64,000 bases of DNA from Shewanella sp. MTB7 (GTDB lineage Bacteria; Pseudomonadota; Gammaproteobacteria; Enterobacterales; Shewanellaceae), in contig NZ_CP085636.1 in NCBI RefSeq assembly GCF_027571385.1, positions 3,786,001 to 3,850,000 on the forward strand, read 5' to 3'. Both the position numbers and the translations under genes were made by a program. Shown here piece after piece: positions 18,963 through 28,926 of the stretch (its first letter is position 1; each line of letters begins with the position of its first letter). Below the pieces are notes generated by a model. That model was not told where the DNA came from and made no database searches. It saw nothing but the letters and a program-made list of their open reading frames with translations.

Positions 18963-19669
18963 AAAGCCTTACCTTTAATATCCGCAATTATATATGGTTG
19001 CAAATAGCCATCTTTCATCTGCACTTGTCTGTCCATTCTCGCCGCAAGTTTAGTGTCGTGTGTTACCACGACAAACGCGGTGCCTAGCTGATTAGCCAGT
19101 TCTTGGATCAATTCATAAACTGCCTCACCACTACTGGCATCAAGGTTTCCCGTAGGTTCATCAGCCAAAACCAGCTTAGGCTTGTTGATAAGCGCCCTTG
19201 CTATTGCGGTGCGTTGACGCTCACCTCCTGACATCTCTGCTGGGGTATGGGTCAGTCTGTGTCCAAGACCAACACGTTCTAATAGCACTTTAGCTTCAGC
19301 TTCAACCTCTTTTCGATTTCGCCCTTGAATTAACGCTGGCATGGCCACATTTTCAAGTGCTGTAAATTCAGGTAACAGATGATGAAACTGATAAATGAAG
19401 CCTAAATCTTGATTTCTCACCTCTGACTGGCGACGAGCTGACAAACCATAAAGATCTTCACCTAACATGATAACGCTGCCACTTGTTGGACGATCTAAGG
19501 TTCCCATTATGTGTAATAGCGTACTCTTACCTGAGCCTGATGTACCAACAATCGCAAGTTGTTCCCCTTTAAACACTTGCAGATCCACATCCTTAAGTAC
19601 TTGAGTATCAACGCTTCCCTCTTGAAAACACTTACTGACATTTTTTACTTCTAGCAATAACTCTGGCAT
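18959..19669 (-). CDS. lolD: Lipoprotein-releasing ABC ATPase LolD
   Basis: The ATPase of LolCDE. Walker A is GTSGSGKST, signature MSGGERQR, Walker B LVLADEPTGNLD and switch His in VVVTHD. The N-terminal segment LLLEVKNVSKCFQEGSVDTQ aligns with E. coli LolD. A TTG at 19699 would extend it by ten residues; the ATG at 19669 better matches the family start. It is translationally coupled to lolE and lies about 100 bases after lolC. Confidence 0.93.
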   Translation of the reverse strand: MPELLLEVKNVSKCFQEGSVDTQVLKDVDLQVFKGEQLAIVGTSGSGKSTLLHIMGTLDRPTSGSVIMLGEDLYGLSARRQSEVRNQDLGFIYQFHHLLPEFTALENVAMPALIQGRNRKEVEAEAKVLLERVGLGHRLTHTPAEMSGGERQRTAIARALINKPKLVLADEPTGNLDASSGEAVYELIQELANQLGTAFVVVTHDTKLAARMDRQVQMKDGYLQPYIIADIKGKAL

Positions 19670-19768
19670 ATCTTGTTCACTCTTATATTCTTTGCTCAAT
19701 CAAACAGGAAAACCTATCCCTACTTCGACGCGTGATTATCTGGTTTGATTAATCAACTGTTAAACTGA

Positions 19769-21001
19769 TCACTCATATCTCAACGCAGTTGCTGGCTGTA
19801 CATTGGCAGCCCTAAGCGCGGGGTAAATCGTCGCACAAAATGTGATCACTAAAGTGCCAAGTATTATCCAAGCTATTTGGATCCAATCAAGTTGCACAGG
19901 CAGAGATTGACCCGCTCCTAAAATAGAGATCCCGACGGAGTTCATCATGGTGTTTAAATTGAGAGTTAACCCAATGCCGATAACCACGCCTAAAATGAGA
20001 CCTATGATTGCATTAAGCGAACCTTGAAAAATAAATATGCCCATCACACTCGATGTGCTCAAACCTTGAGTTTTTAACACCGCCACATCAGTAGTTTTAT
20101 CAACCACCATCATGACCAAGGCCGAAACAATATTAAATGCGGCTACGGCGATAATTAAACTCAACATCAAAGACATCATATTCTTTTCCATCTTCACGGC
20201 ACTAAACAGATGACCATAGGTATCTCGCCAGTCCGATGTGCTGACTTTTATTCCCTGTGAGGTAAACTGAGATTCTACTTGTGTATTTAAACTCTCGGCA
20301 TTGAAAGGATCACCAAGATAAAGACGAAGATGTTTTATCTCTCCCGGTTTTTGCCTCATCAAACGCTGTGCGTCTTCATAATGAACATAGGCCAGACTGG
20401 CATCAACCTGTGATCCCATCTCAAATACACCTGCAACGACGAATTTTCGTTGACTTGGCACAGGTCCAAGCGGTGAGTAAACCACACCTTCAGCGCTGAG
20501 GATCCGAACTTTATCCCCAATGGAAACATCTAAGCGTCTTGCAAGTTCAGAGCCTAAGATAACGCGATACTTTCCAGCTTTAAGCTCACTAAAGTGGGTT
20601 GTTAACACACCTTGCATCTTGTCCTCGAGGACTTTTTCATATTCAGGATAGACACCATACACTTGAATAGCGCTAATGTTAGAGGCTGACTGCACCATAG
20701 CTTGAGTGGATATACTGGGAGTCGCGGCGAGCACACCGGGTATACTCGTTAACTGAGCAACGTTGGCTTGCCAGTCAGTTAGGGCTTGCTCACTATGAAC
20801 GGTTAACTGAGGTACAGCACCTAAAATACGTTGCTTTAATTGACCTTCGAGACCATTCATTACTGAGCTGACAACAATCAGCGCTGCGACTCCGAGTAAA
20901 ATCCCCGAAACCGCAAAAAAAGTAATGAATGAGGCGAACGCATTGGCCTTTCTTGCACGCCAATAACGGAAGCCAATATGTGCTGATAACGCAATATTCA
21001 T
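19769..21001 (-). CDS. lolC: Lipoprotein-releasing ABC permease LolC
   Basis: First gene of lolCDE, 410 residues, with the FtsX/MacB topology: helix at about 20-48, a periplasmic domain, and three C-terminal helices. The coupling-loop motif VVDKTTDVAVLKTQGLS lies before the third helix. It is the paralogue of lolE. In LolC, not LolE, the periplasmic Hook docks LolA; I have not tried to assign that loop. It is divergent from the PilZ-like gene, with 96 bases between starts. Confidence 0.92.
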   Translation of the reverse strand: MNIALSAHIGFRYWRARKANAFASFITFFAVSGILLGVAALIVVSSVMNGLEGQLKQRILGAVPQLTVHSEQALTDWQANVAQLTSIPGVLAATPSISTQAMVQSASNISAIQVYGVYPEYEKVLEDKMQGVLTTHFSELKAGKYRVILGSELARRLDVSIGDKVRILSAEGVVYSPLGPVPSQRKFVVAGVFEMGSQVDASLAYVHYEDAQRLMRQKPGEIKHLRLYLGDPFNAESLNTQVESQFTSQGIKVSTSDWRDTYGHLFSAVKMEKNMMSLMLSLIIAVAAFNIVSALVMMVVDKTTDVAVLKTQGLSTSSVMGIFIFQGSLNAIIGLILGVVIGIGLTLNLNTMMNSVGISILGAGQSLPVQLDWIQIAWIILGTLVITFCATIYPALRAANVQPATALRYE

Positions 21002-21097
21002 AGTTGCCCAACGACTCTTTAAATATGAGCCTTGCTAAATCATTAAGATGCGCACGATAATAGGGGTAATAGCTATACAAAAACAAGAGGAAATCCA

Positions 21098-21691
21098 TTG
21101 ATCACTGACTCAAGCGACTATTTTAGTGTCAAGCACGATTTTAAGGCCTACTTAACACCTTGGCCAGAGAATCAGCCTGTTCCATCTGAAAGCGAGTTAG
21201 CCCTAATGCTGCCGCTTGGTTTGCAACTCATTAGTGATGTGAAATCCTTAGAGGCTGATTGTTTACTGCAATTAAGACACTTGGATGATGAAGCGAAAAC
21301 GGTTGTCGAATACCTTAAACTGCAATCGAGAAAAATTGACCTCGTTCTTCAGTATGTCCTTGAGCAGGAAACCCATGAAGGCGAACTGCATTTAGGGCAA
21401 TTTTTTGGTGGCAGTGGCATCCGCATAAGAAGTGTTTGCCCATTTAATCCAGGAGCTCAATTTAAGATAACATGCCATATAAAAGAGGAACTCGTCGTCC
21501 TACTTTGCTTTGGCCAAGTTACAGCTTCTCAAGCTATTGAGCCTAATGACGCTAACAGCAAGGAATGCTACTTAGTCGATATTGAGTTCACCCAAATTTC
21601 AGATACAGACATAGAACAGTTGGTAAAAGCCAGCCTAAGCGTACAGCAAAAACAATTAAAGCAACGAAAACTTACCAGAAAAAGTCCATAA
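21098..21691 (+). CDS. PilZ-like (atypical PilZ) domain protein
   Basis: A 197-residue cytoplasmic protein with a central part resembling atypical PilZ domains: a beta-rich segment from about 90 to 180 with FFGGSGIRIRSVCPFNPGAQ in the place of the DxSxxG c-di-GMP motif. The canonical RxxxR arginines are not obvious, so c-di-GMP binding is uncertain. An N-terminal helical region (about 30-85) may give dimerisation. The start is TTG at 21098 with AGAGG 7 bases upstream. It lies between divergent lolC and mfd. Confidence 0.6.
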   Translation: MITDSSDYFSVKHDFKAYLTPWPENQPVPSESELALMLPLGLQLISDVKSLEADCLLQLRHLDDEAKTVVEYLKLQSRKIDLVLQYVLEQETHEGELHLGQFFGGSGIRIRSVCPFNPGAQFKITCHIKEELVVLLCFGQVTASQAIEPNDANSKECYLVDIEFTQISDTDIEQLVKASLSVQQKQLKQRKLTRKSP

Positions 21692-21766
21692 ATTTTCACT
21701 AGCACAAGAGCCTGTATCCCACTACAATAACAGGCATCTTTGTCGCTGATCCCCAGTCATCTCTCA

Positions 21767-24700
21767 ATGAAAGCATTTTCCATATTAACACCACCCGTAG
21801 TAAAAACTGCCACTAAGGCGCAAACTTTGTATACCTTAGGCGGAGCATCCCAAGCCATCACCTTAGCAAATTTGGTTAAGGGGTATGATGGACTCACACT
21901 GGCGGTCACCAATGACACGCCAACGGCCCTGTTATTAGATAATGAATTAGGTTATTTGCTTCAAGATACTTCTCTCCCGGTTTGGTTATTTCCCGATAGA
22001 GAGACCTTGCCATACGACAGTTTCTCTCCCCATCAAGATCTTGTTTCACAACGTCTAGAAACGCTGTCGCAGATCCCCAACGCTAAACGGGGAGTGGTCA
22101 TAGTGCCTGTCAGCACCTTAATGGTTTTACTGCCACCTAAATCATATTTAGCCGGTAACGTACTTATACTCGCAAAGGGTGATAACTATTGTCTTCAAGA
22201 TGTCAGGCAGCAATTAATTGATACCGGCTACCATCTTGTTGAGCAGGTTTATGAACATGGAGAGTTTGCCGTCCGTGGATCGATTATCGACCTTTTCCCT
22301 ATGGGTTCAAATCAGCCTTTTCGTATCGAGCTATTTGATGATGAAGTGGAATCGATAAGACACTTCGATCCTGAGACCCAAAGATCCAGTGGTACGATTG
22401 ATTCCATACGCTTATTACCTGCAAAAGAGTTTCCCACAGATAATGCAGCCATTGAAGGCTTTCGGCAGAGATACCGACGTCATTTTGAGGTTTTAGTTAA
22501 AGAGCCTCAATCAGTCTATCAAATGGTCAGTCGTAACATCATTCCGGCGGGAATAGAAAATTACCTGCCCCTTTTCTTCGATGAAACTGCCAGCTTGTTC
22601 GATTATCTACCAGAACATACTCAACTGGTCAATATTGGCGATCTTGAAGCCGCATCAAAGGCTCACTTAGTGGAAGTTGGACTTCGCTATGAAGACAGAC
22701 GAGTGGACCCACTTCGTCCTTTATTGCCGCCTAAAGACCTTTATCTTCTCACTGAACAGCTTTTTTCAGCCTTTAAAAAATACCCCAGAACCTTGCTAAG
22801 GATAGGTGATGCGCAAGAACAAGGTCACAATGCTAAACTTGAAACTCTGCCAGAATTAACAGCAAATCATAAGCTTAAGCAACCTCTTACTCTGCTTCAA
22901 GATTATGTTGACGGTGGTGAGAGGATACTGTTCAGTGCTGAATCTGAAGGTCGACGTGAAGCCCTATTGGATCTCTTCAGCAAGATTGATGTCAAACCTC
23001 AGGTGTTTAACCACTTCGATGAGTTCATCGACTCAAAAGCCAAATTAGGTCTAATCGTATCACCTCTTTCCAAAGGTTGTATTGTTGAAAAAGCAAGAGG
23101 CTCAAAGTTCAGTATTATTTGTGAAACGGAACTCTTTGGTCACCGTATTTCACAGAAGCGTCGACGCGATAAACAAAGACAAATAAGTAGCGATGCATTG
23201 GTTAAAAACCTTGCAGAACTCAAAGTCGGACAACCTATCGTCCACTTAGATCATGGTGTCGCCCGTTACCAAGGTTTGGAAACACTCGATACGGGTGGTT
23301 TAGTTGCTGAATACCTAAAACTTGAATATACCGGAGGCGACAAACTTTATGTTCCGGTCTCCTCACTGCATTTAATCAGTCGATACAGTGTTGGCCCAGA
23401 TGAAGAGGCACATCTCAATAAACTCGGTAATGAAACGTGGGCCAAAGCCAAGAAAAAAGCCATCGAGAAAATACGTGATGTGGCCGTTGAACTGCTTGAT
23501 GTCTATGCCAGAAGACAAGCAAGACCCGGGGACGCTTGCCATATTGATCAAGAGGAATATGCACAGTTTTGTAATAGTTTTCCCTTCGAGGAGACGGTGG
23601 ATCAGGAAACCTCAATCAATGCAGTGATCACCGACATGACGTCTCCCATCGCCATGGATAGATTAGTTTGTGGTGATGTTGGCTTTGGTAAAACTGAAGT
23701 GGCCATGCGCGCTGCGTTTGTTGCTGTAAATGATGGTAAACAGGTCGCGATCTTAGTTCCTACCACTCTACTGGCTCAGCAACATTTTGAAAATTTCAAA
23801 GACAGGTTTGCCGATTGGCCGGTAAAAATTGAGGTCATATCACGCTTTAAAACTGCCAAAGAGCAAAAAAGTGTTATGGAGGAACTAAGCAACGGTAAAG
23901 TCGATATCGTTATCGGCACTCATAAATTACTGCAATCTGATGCTAAATTTGAAAATCTGGGCTTATTGGTCATAGATGAAGAACATCGATTTGGTGTTCG
24001 TCAAAAAGAGAAAATTAAGGCATTAAGAGCCAATGTTGATATCTTAACGTTAACAGCAACACCAATACCGCGCACCTTGAATATGGCAATGTCGGGCATG
24101 CGAGACCTGTCCATTATTGCCACTCCCCCAGCGAAGCGTCTGGCAGTAAAAACCTTTATCAGAGAGTACGATAGCTCAACCATTCGAGAAGCCTTATTAC
24201 GTGAAATATTACGCGGTGGTCAAGTTTACTTTCTACACAATACAGTCGAGACTATTGAGAAGCGCGCAGCAGAAATAAGTGAACTGCTGCCAGAAGCGCG
24301 TGTGGTGACCGCACATGGCCAGATGCGAGAGCGTGAACTTGAGAAAGTCATGTCTGATTTTTACCACCAAAAGTTCAATGTGTTAGTCTGTACGACCATT
24401 ATAGAAACAGGCATCGATGTCCCGTCGGCTAACACCATAGTGATTGAACGAGCGGATAAGTTTGGTCTGGCTCAGCTTCATCAACTCAGGGGGCGAGTAG
24501 GACGATCACACCATCAAGCCTATGCATACTTAATGACGCCTCATCCGAAAAGTATGACAAAAGACGCACGAAAGCGCCTCGAAGCCATTGGTGCCCTAGA
24601 AGATCTCGGGGCAGGTTTCATGCTAGCGACTCAAGATTTAGAGATACGCGGCGCAGGTGAACTCTTAGGTGATGAGCAAAGTGGCCATATCTCGAAAATT

Positions 24701-25240
24701 GGTTTTACTCTCTATATGGAGATGCTCGAAGATGCAGTAAAATCCCTAAAAGAAGGCAAAGAACCTTCATTAAGTCAAATGTTAAGACGCCAGTGTGAAA
24801 TCGATCTTCGCATTCCAGCACTGTTACCTGAAGACTTTGTTCACGACGTTAACATCAGACTATCTCTGTACAAACGCATCGCAAACTGTGAGACAGAGCA
24901 AGCACTGGATGAGTTGAAGGTAGAGTTGATAGATCGTTTCGGTCTTCTGCCATCTTCTACTAAAAACTTAATGGAACTGACACTTTACAAGCATCAAGCC
25001 ACGGCTTTAGGGATCAGAAAACTTGAGATGCACGCTAAAGGAGGTAGCTTAGAGTTCAATGACGATCACTGCGTCGATCCAGGCTTTATTATCGGCTTAC
25101 TGCAAAGCCAACCACAAAACTATCGAATGGATGGCCCAAGTAAGTTAAAATTCATCATTCCAACTGAATCTCATGCGGACAGACTGGCTCTAGTAAAATT
25201 GCTATTGGAGCAATTATCACAACATCGTCTTGGAGACTAA
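21767..25240 (+). CDS. mfd: Transcription-repair coupling factor Mfd
   Basis: Mfd removes stalled RNA polymerase from lesions and recruits UvrA. At about 1157 residues it is close to E. coli Mfd. The UvrB-homology N-terminus is seen in LPYDSFSPHQDLVSQR; the RNA-polymerase-interaction domain in the middle has GQPIVHLDHGVARYQGL; RecG-like helicase motifs follow (GDVGFGKTEVAMRA, LVIDEEHRFGV, LTATPIPRTLNMA, HGQMRERELE). The ATG at 21767 is preferred over an upstream TTG at 21740. csiV starts one base after its stop. Confidence 0.97.
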   Translation: MKAFSILTPPVVKTATKAQTLYTLGGASQAITLANLVKGYDGLTLAVTNDTPTALLLDNELGYLLQDTSLPVWLFPDRETLPYDSFSPHQDLVSQRLETLSQIPNAKRGVVIVPVSTLMVLLPPKSYLAGNVLILAKGDNYCLQDVRQQLIDTGYHLVEQVYEHGEFAVRGSIIDLFPMGSNQPFRIELFDDEVESIRHFDPETQRSSGTIDSIRLLPAKEFPTDNAAIEGFRQRYRRHFEVLVKEPQSVYQMVSRNIIPAGIENYLPLFFDETASLFDYLPEHTQLVNIGDLEAASKAHLVEVGLRYEDRRVDPLRPLLPPKDLYLLTEQLFSAFKKYPRTLLRIGDAQEQGHNAKLETLPELTANHKLKQPLTLLQDYVDGGERILFSAESEGRREALLDLFSKIDVKPQVFNHFDEFIDSKAKLGLIVSPLSKGCIVEKARGSKFSIICETELFGHRISQKRRRDKQRQISSDALVKNLAELKVGQPIVHLDHGVARYQGLETLDTGGLVAEYLKLEYTGGDKLYVPVSSLHLISRYSVGPDEEAHLNKLGNETWAKAKKKAIEKIRDVAVELLDVYARRQARPGDACHIDQEEYAQFCNSFPFEETVDQETSINAVITDMTSPIAMDRLVCGDVGFGKTEVAMRAAFVAVNDGKQVAILVPTTLLAQQHFENFKDRFADWPVKIEVISRFKTAKEQKSVMEELSNGKVDIVIGTHKLLQSDAKFENLGLLVIDEEHRFGVRQKEKIKALRANVDILTLTATPIPRTLNMAMSGMRDLSIIATPPAKRLAVKTFIREYDSSTIREALLREILRGGQVYFLHNTVETIEKRAAEISELLPEARVVTAHGQMRERELEKVMSDFYHQKFNVLVCTTIIETGIDVPSANTIVIERADKFGLAQLHQLRGRVGRSHHQAYAYLMTPHPKSMTKDARKRLEAIGALEDLGAGFMLATQDLEIRGAGELLGDEQSGHISKIGFTLYMEMLEDAVKSLKEGKEPSLSQMLRRQCEIDLRIPALLPEDFVHDVNIRLSLYKRIANCETEQALDELKVELIDRFGLLPSSTKNLMELTLYKHQATALGIRKLEMHAKGGSLEFNDDHCVDPGFIIGLLQSQPQNYRMDGPSKLKFIIPTESHADRLALVKLLLEQLSQHRLGD

Positions 25241-25241
25241 T

Positions 25242-26183
25242 GTGTTAAAGAAAACCTTATTCCCCCTAATAGGAATGCTCTGGATAACGCAAACTTTTGC
25301 TCAAGATGAGCGATGGTTTGAAGTCGAGGTCTACTTATTTGAACGCGACGCCAGTCACAGCCAGGAACGCAGCCCTGAACAATTAACCCTCACAGATACA
25401 ACCAAAGCTGTTGATCTTATATCCCCACTCTTTAGCACAGATATCACAGGCGCAAGTTTAGGATTAGAGGGCTGTTCATCTAGCGATTGGGCGACGAATG
25501 CTGATCAATGTAATGCCCAGTTAGAATCAACTCAAGTGAATCATGTAAGCCAGATCCCAGTTAATATCGTCGCAGCAACAGAACAATACGGCGTGCCAGG
25601 CGGCCCTCCTGTTTTGCTCTCTAAAGAGCAAAATCAATTTAGCGAGATCATGAGCAAAATAAGCAGGGAGCCCGGAAATAAAAGCCTACTGCATATGTCT
25701 TGGCAACAATCGATGTTGCCCCGACACAAAGCTAAGCCTGTAAGGCTCTTTTCAGGACAAGATTACTCCGACCGATTTGAGATAAATGGTCAAACAATTC
25801 AAAGTTTTCAATCGGATCTCACCATCCCGCAATTTGACTTTTTAGATACAGGTTTTAGCGCCAAAACAGATAAACCTGTTTGGGAACTAGACGGGACAGT
25901 TAACATCTATCTGGATCATTTTCTTTATGTTGAAACCGCATTGAACTTGCGAGAAGAGGGAACAAAAAATCTTGATATTTCATCTAGTTCACTTAATGAA
26001 ACATTGGAAAAAAATAATAAAATCACTCCTTTTCTTTATGCTTTTCCTTTAACGCAAAATCGTAGGGTACGAAGTGATGAAATACACTATTTTGATCATC
26101 CAAAGATGGGCATGATTTTACAGATCAGAAAAATGGAGCAACCAAAAAATAAGCTCAATGAGATGACTGCCAACGAATTCTAG
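25242..26183 (+). CDS. csiV: Peptidoglycan-binding protein CsiV
   Basis: CsiV was described in Vibrio as a periplasmic protein needed for survival with D-amino-acid-modified wall and for growth of mutants lacking LpoA-type control; it follows mfd in related genomes. The start is GTG at 25242, with GGAG 6 bases upstream and one base after the mfd stop. The signal peptide MLKKTLFPLIGMLWITQTFA is followed by the family-typical mature start QDERWFEVEVYLFER. The mature part ends with YFDHPKMGMILQIR, also typical. 313 residues. It ends convergently with acyP inside the tetranucleotide CTAG. Confidence 0.85.
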   Translation: MLKKTLFPLIGMLWITQTFAQDERWFEVEVYLFERDASHSQERSPEQLTLTDTTKAVDLISPLFSTDITGASLGLEGCSSSDWATNADQCNAQLESTQVNHVSQIPVNIVAATEQYGVPGGPPVLLSKEQNQFSEIMSKISREPGNKSLLHMSWQQSMLPRHKAKPVRLFSGQDYSDRFEINGQTIQSFQSDLTIPQFDFLDTGFSAKTDKPVWELDGTVNIYLDHFLYVETALNLREEGTKNLDISSSSLNETLEKNNKITPFLYAFPLTQNRRVRSDEIHYFDHPKMGMILQIRKMEQPKNKLNEMTANEF

Positions 26184-26458
26184 TAAGGTAAAATTGAGAA
26201 GTCGAGGTAAATCTCATTCTCCTCGTCTTCTTGCACATACACCTGATCAACTTGAGATTGTGGAGAACCAAGACTGCACCACTCAATAAGGTTATCCACC
26301 GCAGGAAATGCACCTTGAGCTAAGATATTGACTGAGCCATTGTCATTATTCATCACATAGCCAGTAATACCCAATTCGTTGGCTTTAGATTGTGCAGAAC
26401 GTCTAAAGCATACTCCCTGCACTTTACCTGTCACATTGATTAGTACTCTCTTCATCAT
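26180..26458 (-). CDS. acyP: Acylphosphatase
   Basis: Small enzyme (92 residues from the ATG at 26458, or 91 from 26455) that hydrolyses acyl phosphates. Catalytic Arg19 in GKVQGVCFRR and Asn37 in GYVMNNDNGSV are present, as is the downstream WC.. helix and terminal YLDFSILPY strand. The frame could be extended upstream to 26578, but that part overlaps a transcription terminator and does not match the family. Its TAG stop shares CTAG with the convergent csiV stop. Confidence 0.9.
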   Translation of the reverse strand: MMKRVLINVTGKVQGVCFRRSAQSKANELGITGYVMNNDNGSVNILAQGAFPAVDNLIEWCSLGSPQSQVDQVYVQEDEENEIYLDFSILPY

Positions 26459-26525
26459 AAGCCCATTATCAATAATGCCCTTCTCTGAAGATAACCTAAT
26501 CCTTATCATTGGGCAAAAATCATGC

Positions 26526-26620
26526 AAAAAAAAACAGCTAACAAAAAAGTGATTAGCTGCATCGGGCGACATACGCAAAAGGGTATGGTCAGTTTTAGAC
26601 CAGAATTCTATTATGTATCA
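26526..26620 (-). ncRNA. Candidate structured small RNA ending in a strong terminator
   Basis: On the minus strand, reading from about 26620, three hairpins follow one another: TGGTC-N7-GACCA, CATAC-N8-GTATG, and CAGCTAA-N11-TTAGCTG, the last followed by nine Ts ending near 26526. The final hairpin is a clear intrinsic terminator, but no protein gene ends just before it: ycfP ends 400 bases upstream and has its own hairpin. A small RNA of about 90-100 nucleotides is the simplest reading; an acyP leader attenuator is the alternative. The promoter is uncertain; CATAAT-like boxes lie at about 26613-26625. Confidence 0.4.
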
Positions 26621-26929
26621 TTATGTAACGAATTAATTATGGACGCTACTTTACACTGCAAAATGCAATTTTAAAACAAAAAATAGACTTTTTAACCAAA
26701 AAAAGAACAATAACCGATCTTAAGCTCTTACATTCAAGATTAAATCAGTTTCTTACACTATGTTATTTATTGTTAAGATAATAAACAATATTTATTGTAA
26801 AGCAGAACTTTCATATCATATTTAAAGTCTTACCAAAAAAAGTATTATAAATTGGTAAATTTAGACATCTATTTATCGATTGATTTTTGAGCGCGTGAAT
26901 ATATTGGGAGGATAATTTTGAAGTTAACA
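26621..26929. other. AT-rich intergenic region
   Basis: About 310 very AT-rich bases between the candidate sRNA and ycfP, with no open frame of note. A weak inverted repeat AATAAA-N5-TTTATT lies near 26780-26797. Nothing else recognisable. Confidence 0.5.
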
Positions 26930-26947
26930 CGCCGTAATAATACGGCG
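26930..26947 (-). terminator. Hairpin after ycfP
   Basis: CGCCGTA-ATAA-TACGGCG, a perfect 7-base GC-rich stem with a 4-base loop, starting 6 bases past the ycfP stop. The downstream minus-strand sequence is AT-rich but lacks a clean T-run, so it may stabilise the 3' end as much as terminate. Confidence 0.6.
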
Positions 26948-26953
26948 CTGGTA

Positions 26954-27493
26954 TTATGCGTTTTTGAATGTTTGAATAACAGAAAGATAACTCGCTAACA
27001 TGGGAAATTTATGAGGTTGTTCCTCATCCCAACAGATCTGATAAAAATCACTAAGCGCTTCACTCACTGCTTGATTATCAAACACTTCATCTTTCCTTGA
27101 GAGTATAACTAAAGATTTTTTTCTATTTTCATTTCTAAAATCTGCCACACATTTATTCGCAATATCAGCATATTCTTCGGGTCTATCTAATTTACCCAGC
27201 ATATTATGTTGAGGTGTTAAATTAGGGTTAATGAGTACAGATTTTAATCCATTCAAAAAACCAATTCGTTCAGCCCAATAGCCCCCCAAACCAACACCAA
27301 TAATGATCGGGTTAGAATCATCACTTAACTGCAACTGCTTACTGACATCATTAAGTAAATACTGCATGTCATGTTTTGGATGTAAGGTACTATAACTAAG
27401 TAAACGTACATCTTTATCAATAAATTGTAACTGACGAATTTTCTCGTGGTTACCCGGACTGGTTGCATCAAAGCCATGTAAATAGAGAATCAT
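26954..27493 (-). CDS. ycfP: YcfP, UPF0227 alpha/beta-hydrolase-fold protein
   Basis: A 179-residue protein matching E. coli YcfP almost throughout: [37 protein letters not shown] and [12 protein letters not shown]. The fold is an alpha/beta hydrolase, but the nucleophile elbow reads GVGLGG with Gly where esterases of the related YqiA group have Ser. This is shared with E. coli YcfP, so esterase activity is doubtful. It follows nagZ by about 90 bases, the conserved nagZ-ycfP pair. Confidence 0.93.
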   Translation of the reverse strand: MILYLHGFDATSPGNHEKIRQLQFIDKDVRLLSYSTLHPKHDMQYLLNDVSKQLQLSDDSNPIIIGVGLGGYWAERIGFLNGLKSVLINPNLTPQHNMLGKLDRPEEYADIANKCVADFRNENRKKSLVILSRKDEVFDNQAVSEALSDFYQICWDEEQPHKFPMLASYLSVIQTFKNA

Positions 27494-27585
27494 TTGATCA
27501 CCTATAAAAATTCAGAAGATAAACCTTAACTAAGTTGAATGTTTGGAATATTGAGATAAATCAAAATTCCAAACATTATTGATTA

Positions 27586-28599
27586 TTAATCTTTAATAAA
27601 TGTCATAGCAAGCGCTTGCGCTTGCTGCCATCTTTCACTGTTTTCTAACCCCAATGCCACAGCCTTACCCTCAGGCTTTAAAAGCTGGCCAGGATACTCA
27701 GGCTTACTCTCTGGCCATATCAGCTCATTAAGTACTTCAGTTGCCCCTTTTGCATCGTTGCAAATTAAAATCATATTGCAGCCCGCATCGAGTGCAGCCT
27801 GAGCTCTCGCTTTATAGCCACCAACAACTCCAGCGCCCTTCATCCCCAAATCATCAGAGAATATAACGCCATTGAAGTTAAGCTCCCCCCTTAATACCTC
27901 TTGTAACCAATATGAAGAGAAGCCTGCAGGATTAGGGTCTACCTTTGGATAGATCACGTGTGCAGGCATTACCCCCTGCAACTGCCCCTTAGCAATGAGA
28001 TGTTTAAAGGGCTGCATATCAATCTCAAATATCACTTTCTTACTACGCTCATCATAAGGTTGAGCAATATGGGAATCTGCAACCACACTTCCATGTCCAG
28101 GAAAATGTTTACCTACCGATGCCATTCCTGCTTGATGCATTCCTTCGATAAAACTTCCAGCAAGCTCTATCACTTCACTAGGCTCTGAGCTAAAGGCACG
28201 TTTACCTATCACTTCACTCACTCGATTGAGGTCAAGCACAGGTGCAAAACTCAAATCAATATCGCAAGCAAGTAACTCTATAGCCATAAGAAAACCTAAC
28301 TCAACGGCCCATTTTTTGGCCAGTTCCATATCGCCAGATGCAAATGGTAGAATATCTCCCATGGCTGGAATGTAGGTAAATCCATCTCTGAACCTTTGTA
28401 CTCTGCCCCCTTCGTGATCCACTGCAATAATAAGATCTGGTCGTACAGAGCGAAGCATCTGTATTAATGAAATTAGTTGTGGGCGGTCAGAATAATTTCG
28501 ACTGAATAATATGACTCCACCCACCATAGGATGTTTCAGTTGTATCAGCTCCTCTTCAGAAGCTTGAGTCGAAAGCAGATCAAGCATTAAGTAACTCAC
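27586..28599 (-). CDS. nagZ: Beta-N-acetylhexosaminidase NagZ
   Basis: Cytoplasmic glycoside hydrolase family 3 enzyme of cell-wall recycling; it removes GlcNAc from anhydromuropeptides. The 337-residue protein contains IIAVDHEGGRVQRF, the catalytic-loop motif GKHFPGHGSVVADSH with the His-Asp dyad, and the nucleophile region VIFSDDLGMKGA. The start is GTG at 28599, with AAGGGG just upstream; an internal ATG lies at 28587. It precedes ycfP and is divergent from sdaA. Confidence 0.95.
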   Translation of the reverse strand: MSYLMLDLLSTQASEEELIQLKHPMVGGVILFSRNYSDRPQLISLIQMLRSVRPDLIIAVDHEGGRVQRFRDGFTYIPAMGDILPFASGDMELAKKWAVELGFLMAIELLACDIDLSFAPVLDLNRVSEVIGKRAFSSEPSEVIELAGSFIEGMHQAGMASVGKHFPGHGSVVADSHIAQPYDERSKKVIFEIDMQPFKHLIAKGQLQGVMPAHVIYPKVDPNPAGFSSYWLQEVLRGELNFNGVIFSDDLGMKGAGVVGGYKARAQAALDAGCNMILICNDAKGATEVLNELIWPESKPEYPGQLLKPEGKAVALGLENSERWQQAQALAMTFIKD

Positions 28600-28926
28600 A
28601 ATACCCCTTAATTATAGAAATAGAACAATGAAAATGACTGGGTCAATTAAGTTTTTTGTTTCATAAATCGAAACAAAAACAAACACAAATTATACAAACT
28701 TCTAATCATAAATTGACTTAGCTAATCTAATCTGAAAATCTAAATTAAAAAAACTCATGCTAAGCCCTATATAAAAATGTGGGATACTTTCAGGAAAAGC
28801 AACCACACTATCTCTGTAGATTACCATATCACGGCTTTTTCCCTTTACATTTTACAGATCTCAAGGAAAATTTAATCTAGTGTTGATAGTGCTGACATAA
28901 CAATTAAAGCAAATAAGGTGTTAAAC
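28600..28926. other. Divergent control region nagZ / sdaA
   Basis: About 325 AT-rich bases between the nagZ and sdaA starts. It must contain both promoters. TTGACT occurs at 28713-28718, but no well-spaced -10 partner convinced me. No gene or strong hairpin is seen. Confidence 0.5.

Noticed and set aside
26459..26578. N-terminal extension of acylphosphatase
   Set aside because: The extension spans a terminator hairpin and does not resemble the family; the ATGs at 26458/26455 give the standard length.
26954..27493. YcfP as a decayed hydrolase because the elbow Ser is Gly
   Set aside because: E. coli YcfP has the same GVGLGG, so this is a family feature and not decay.
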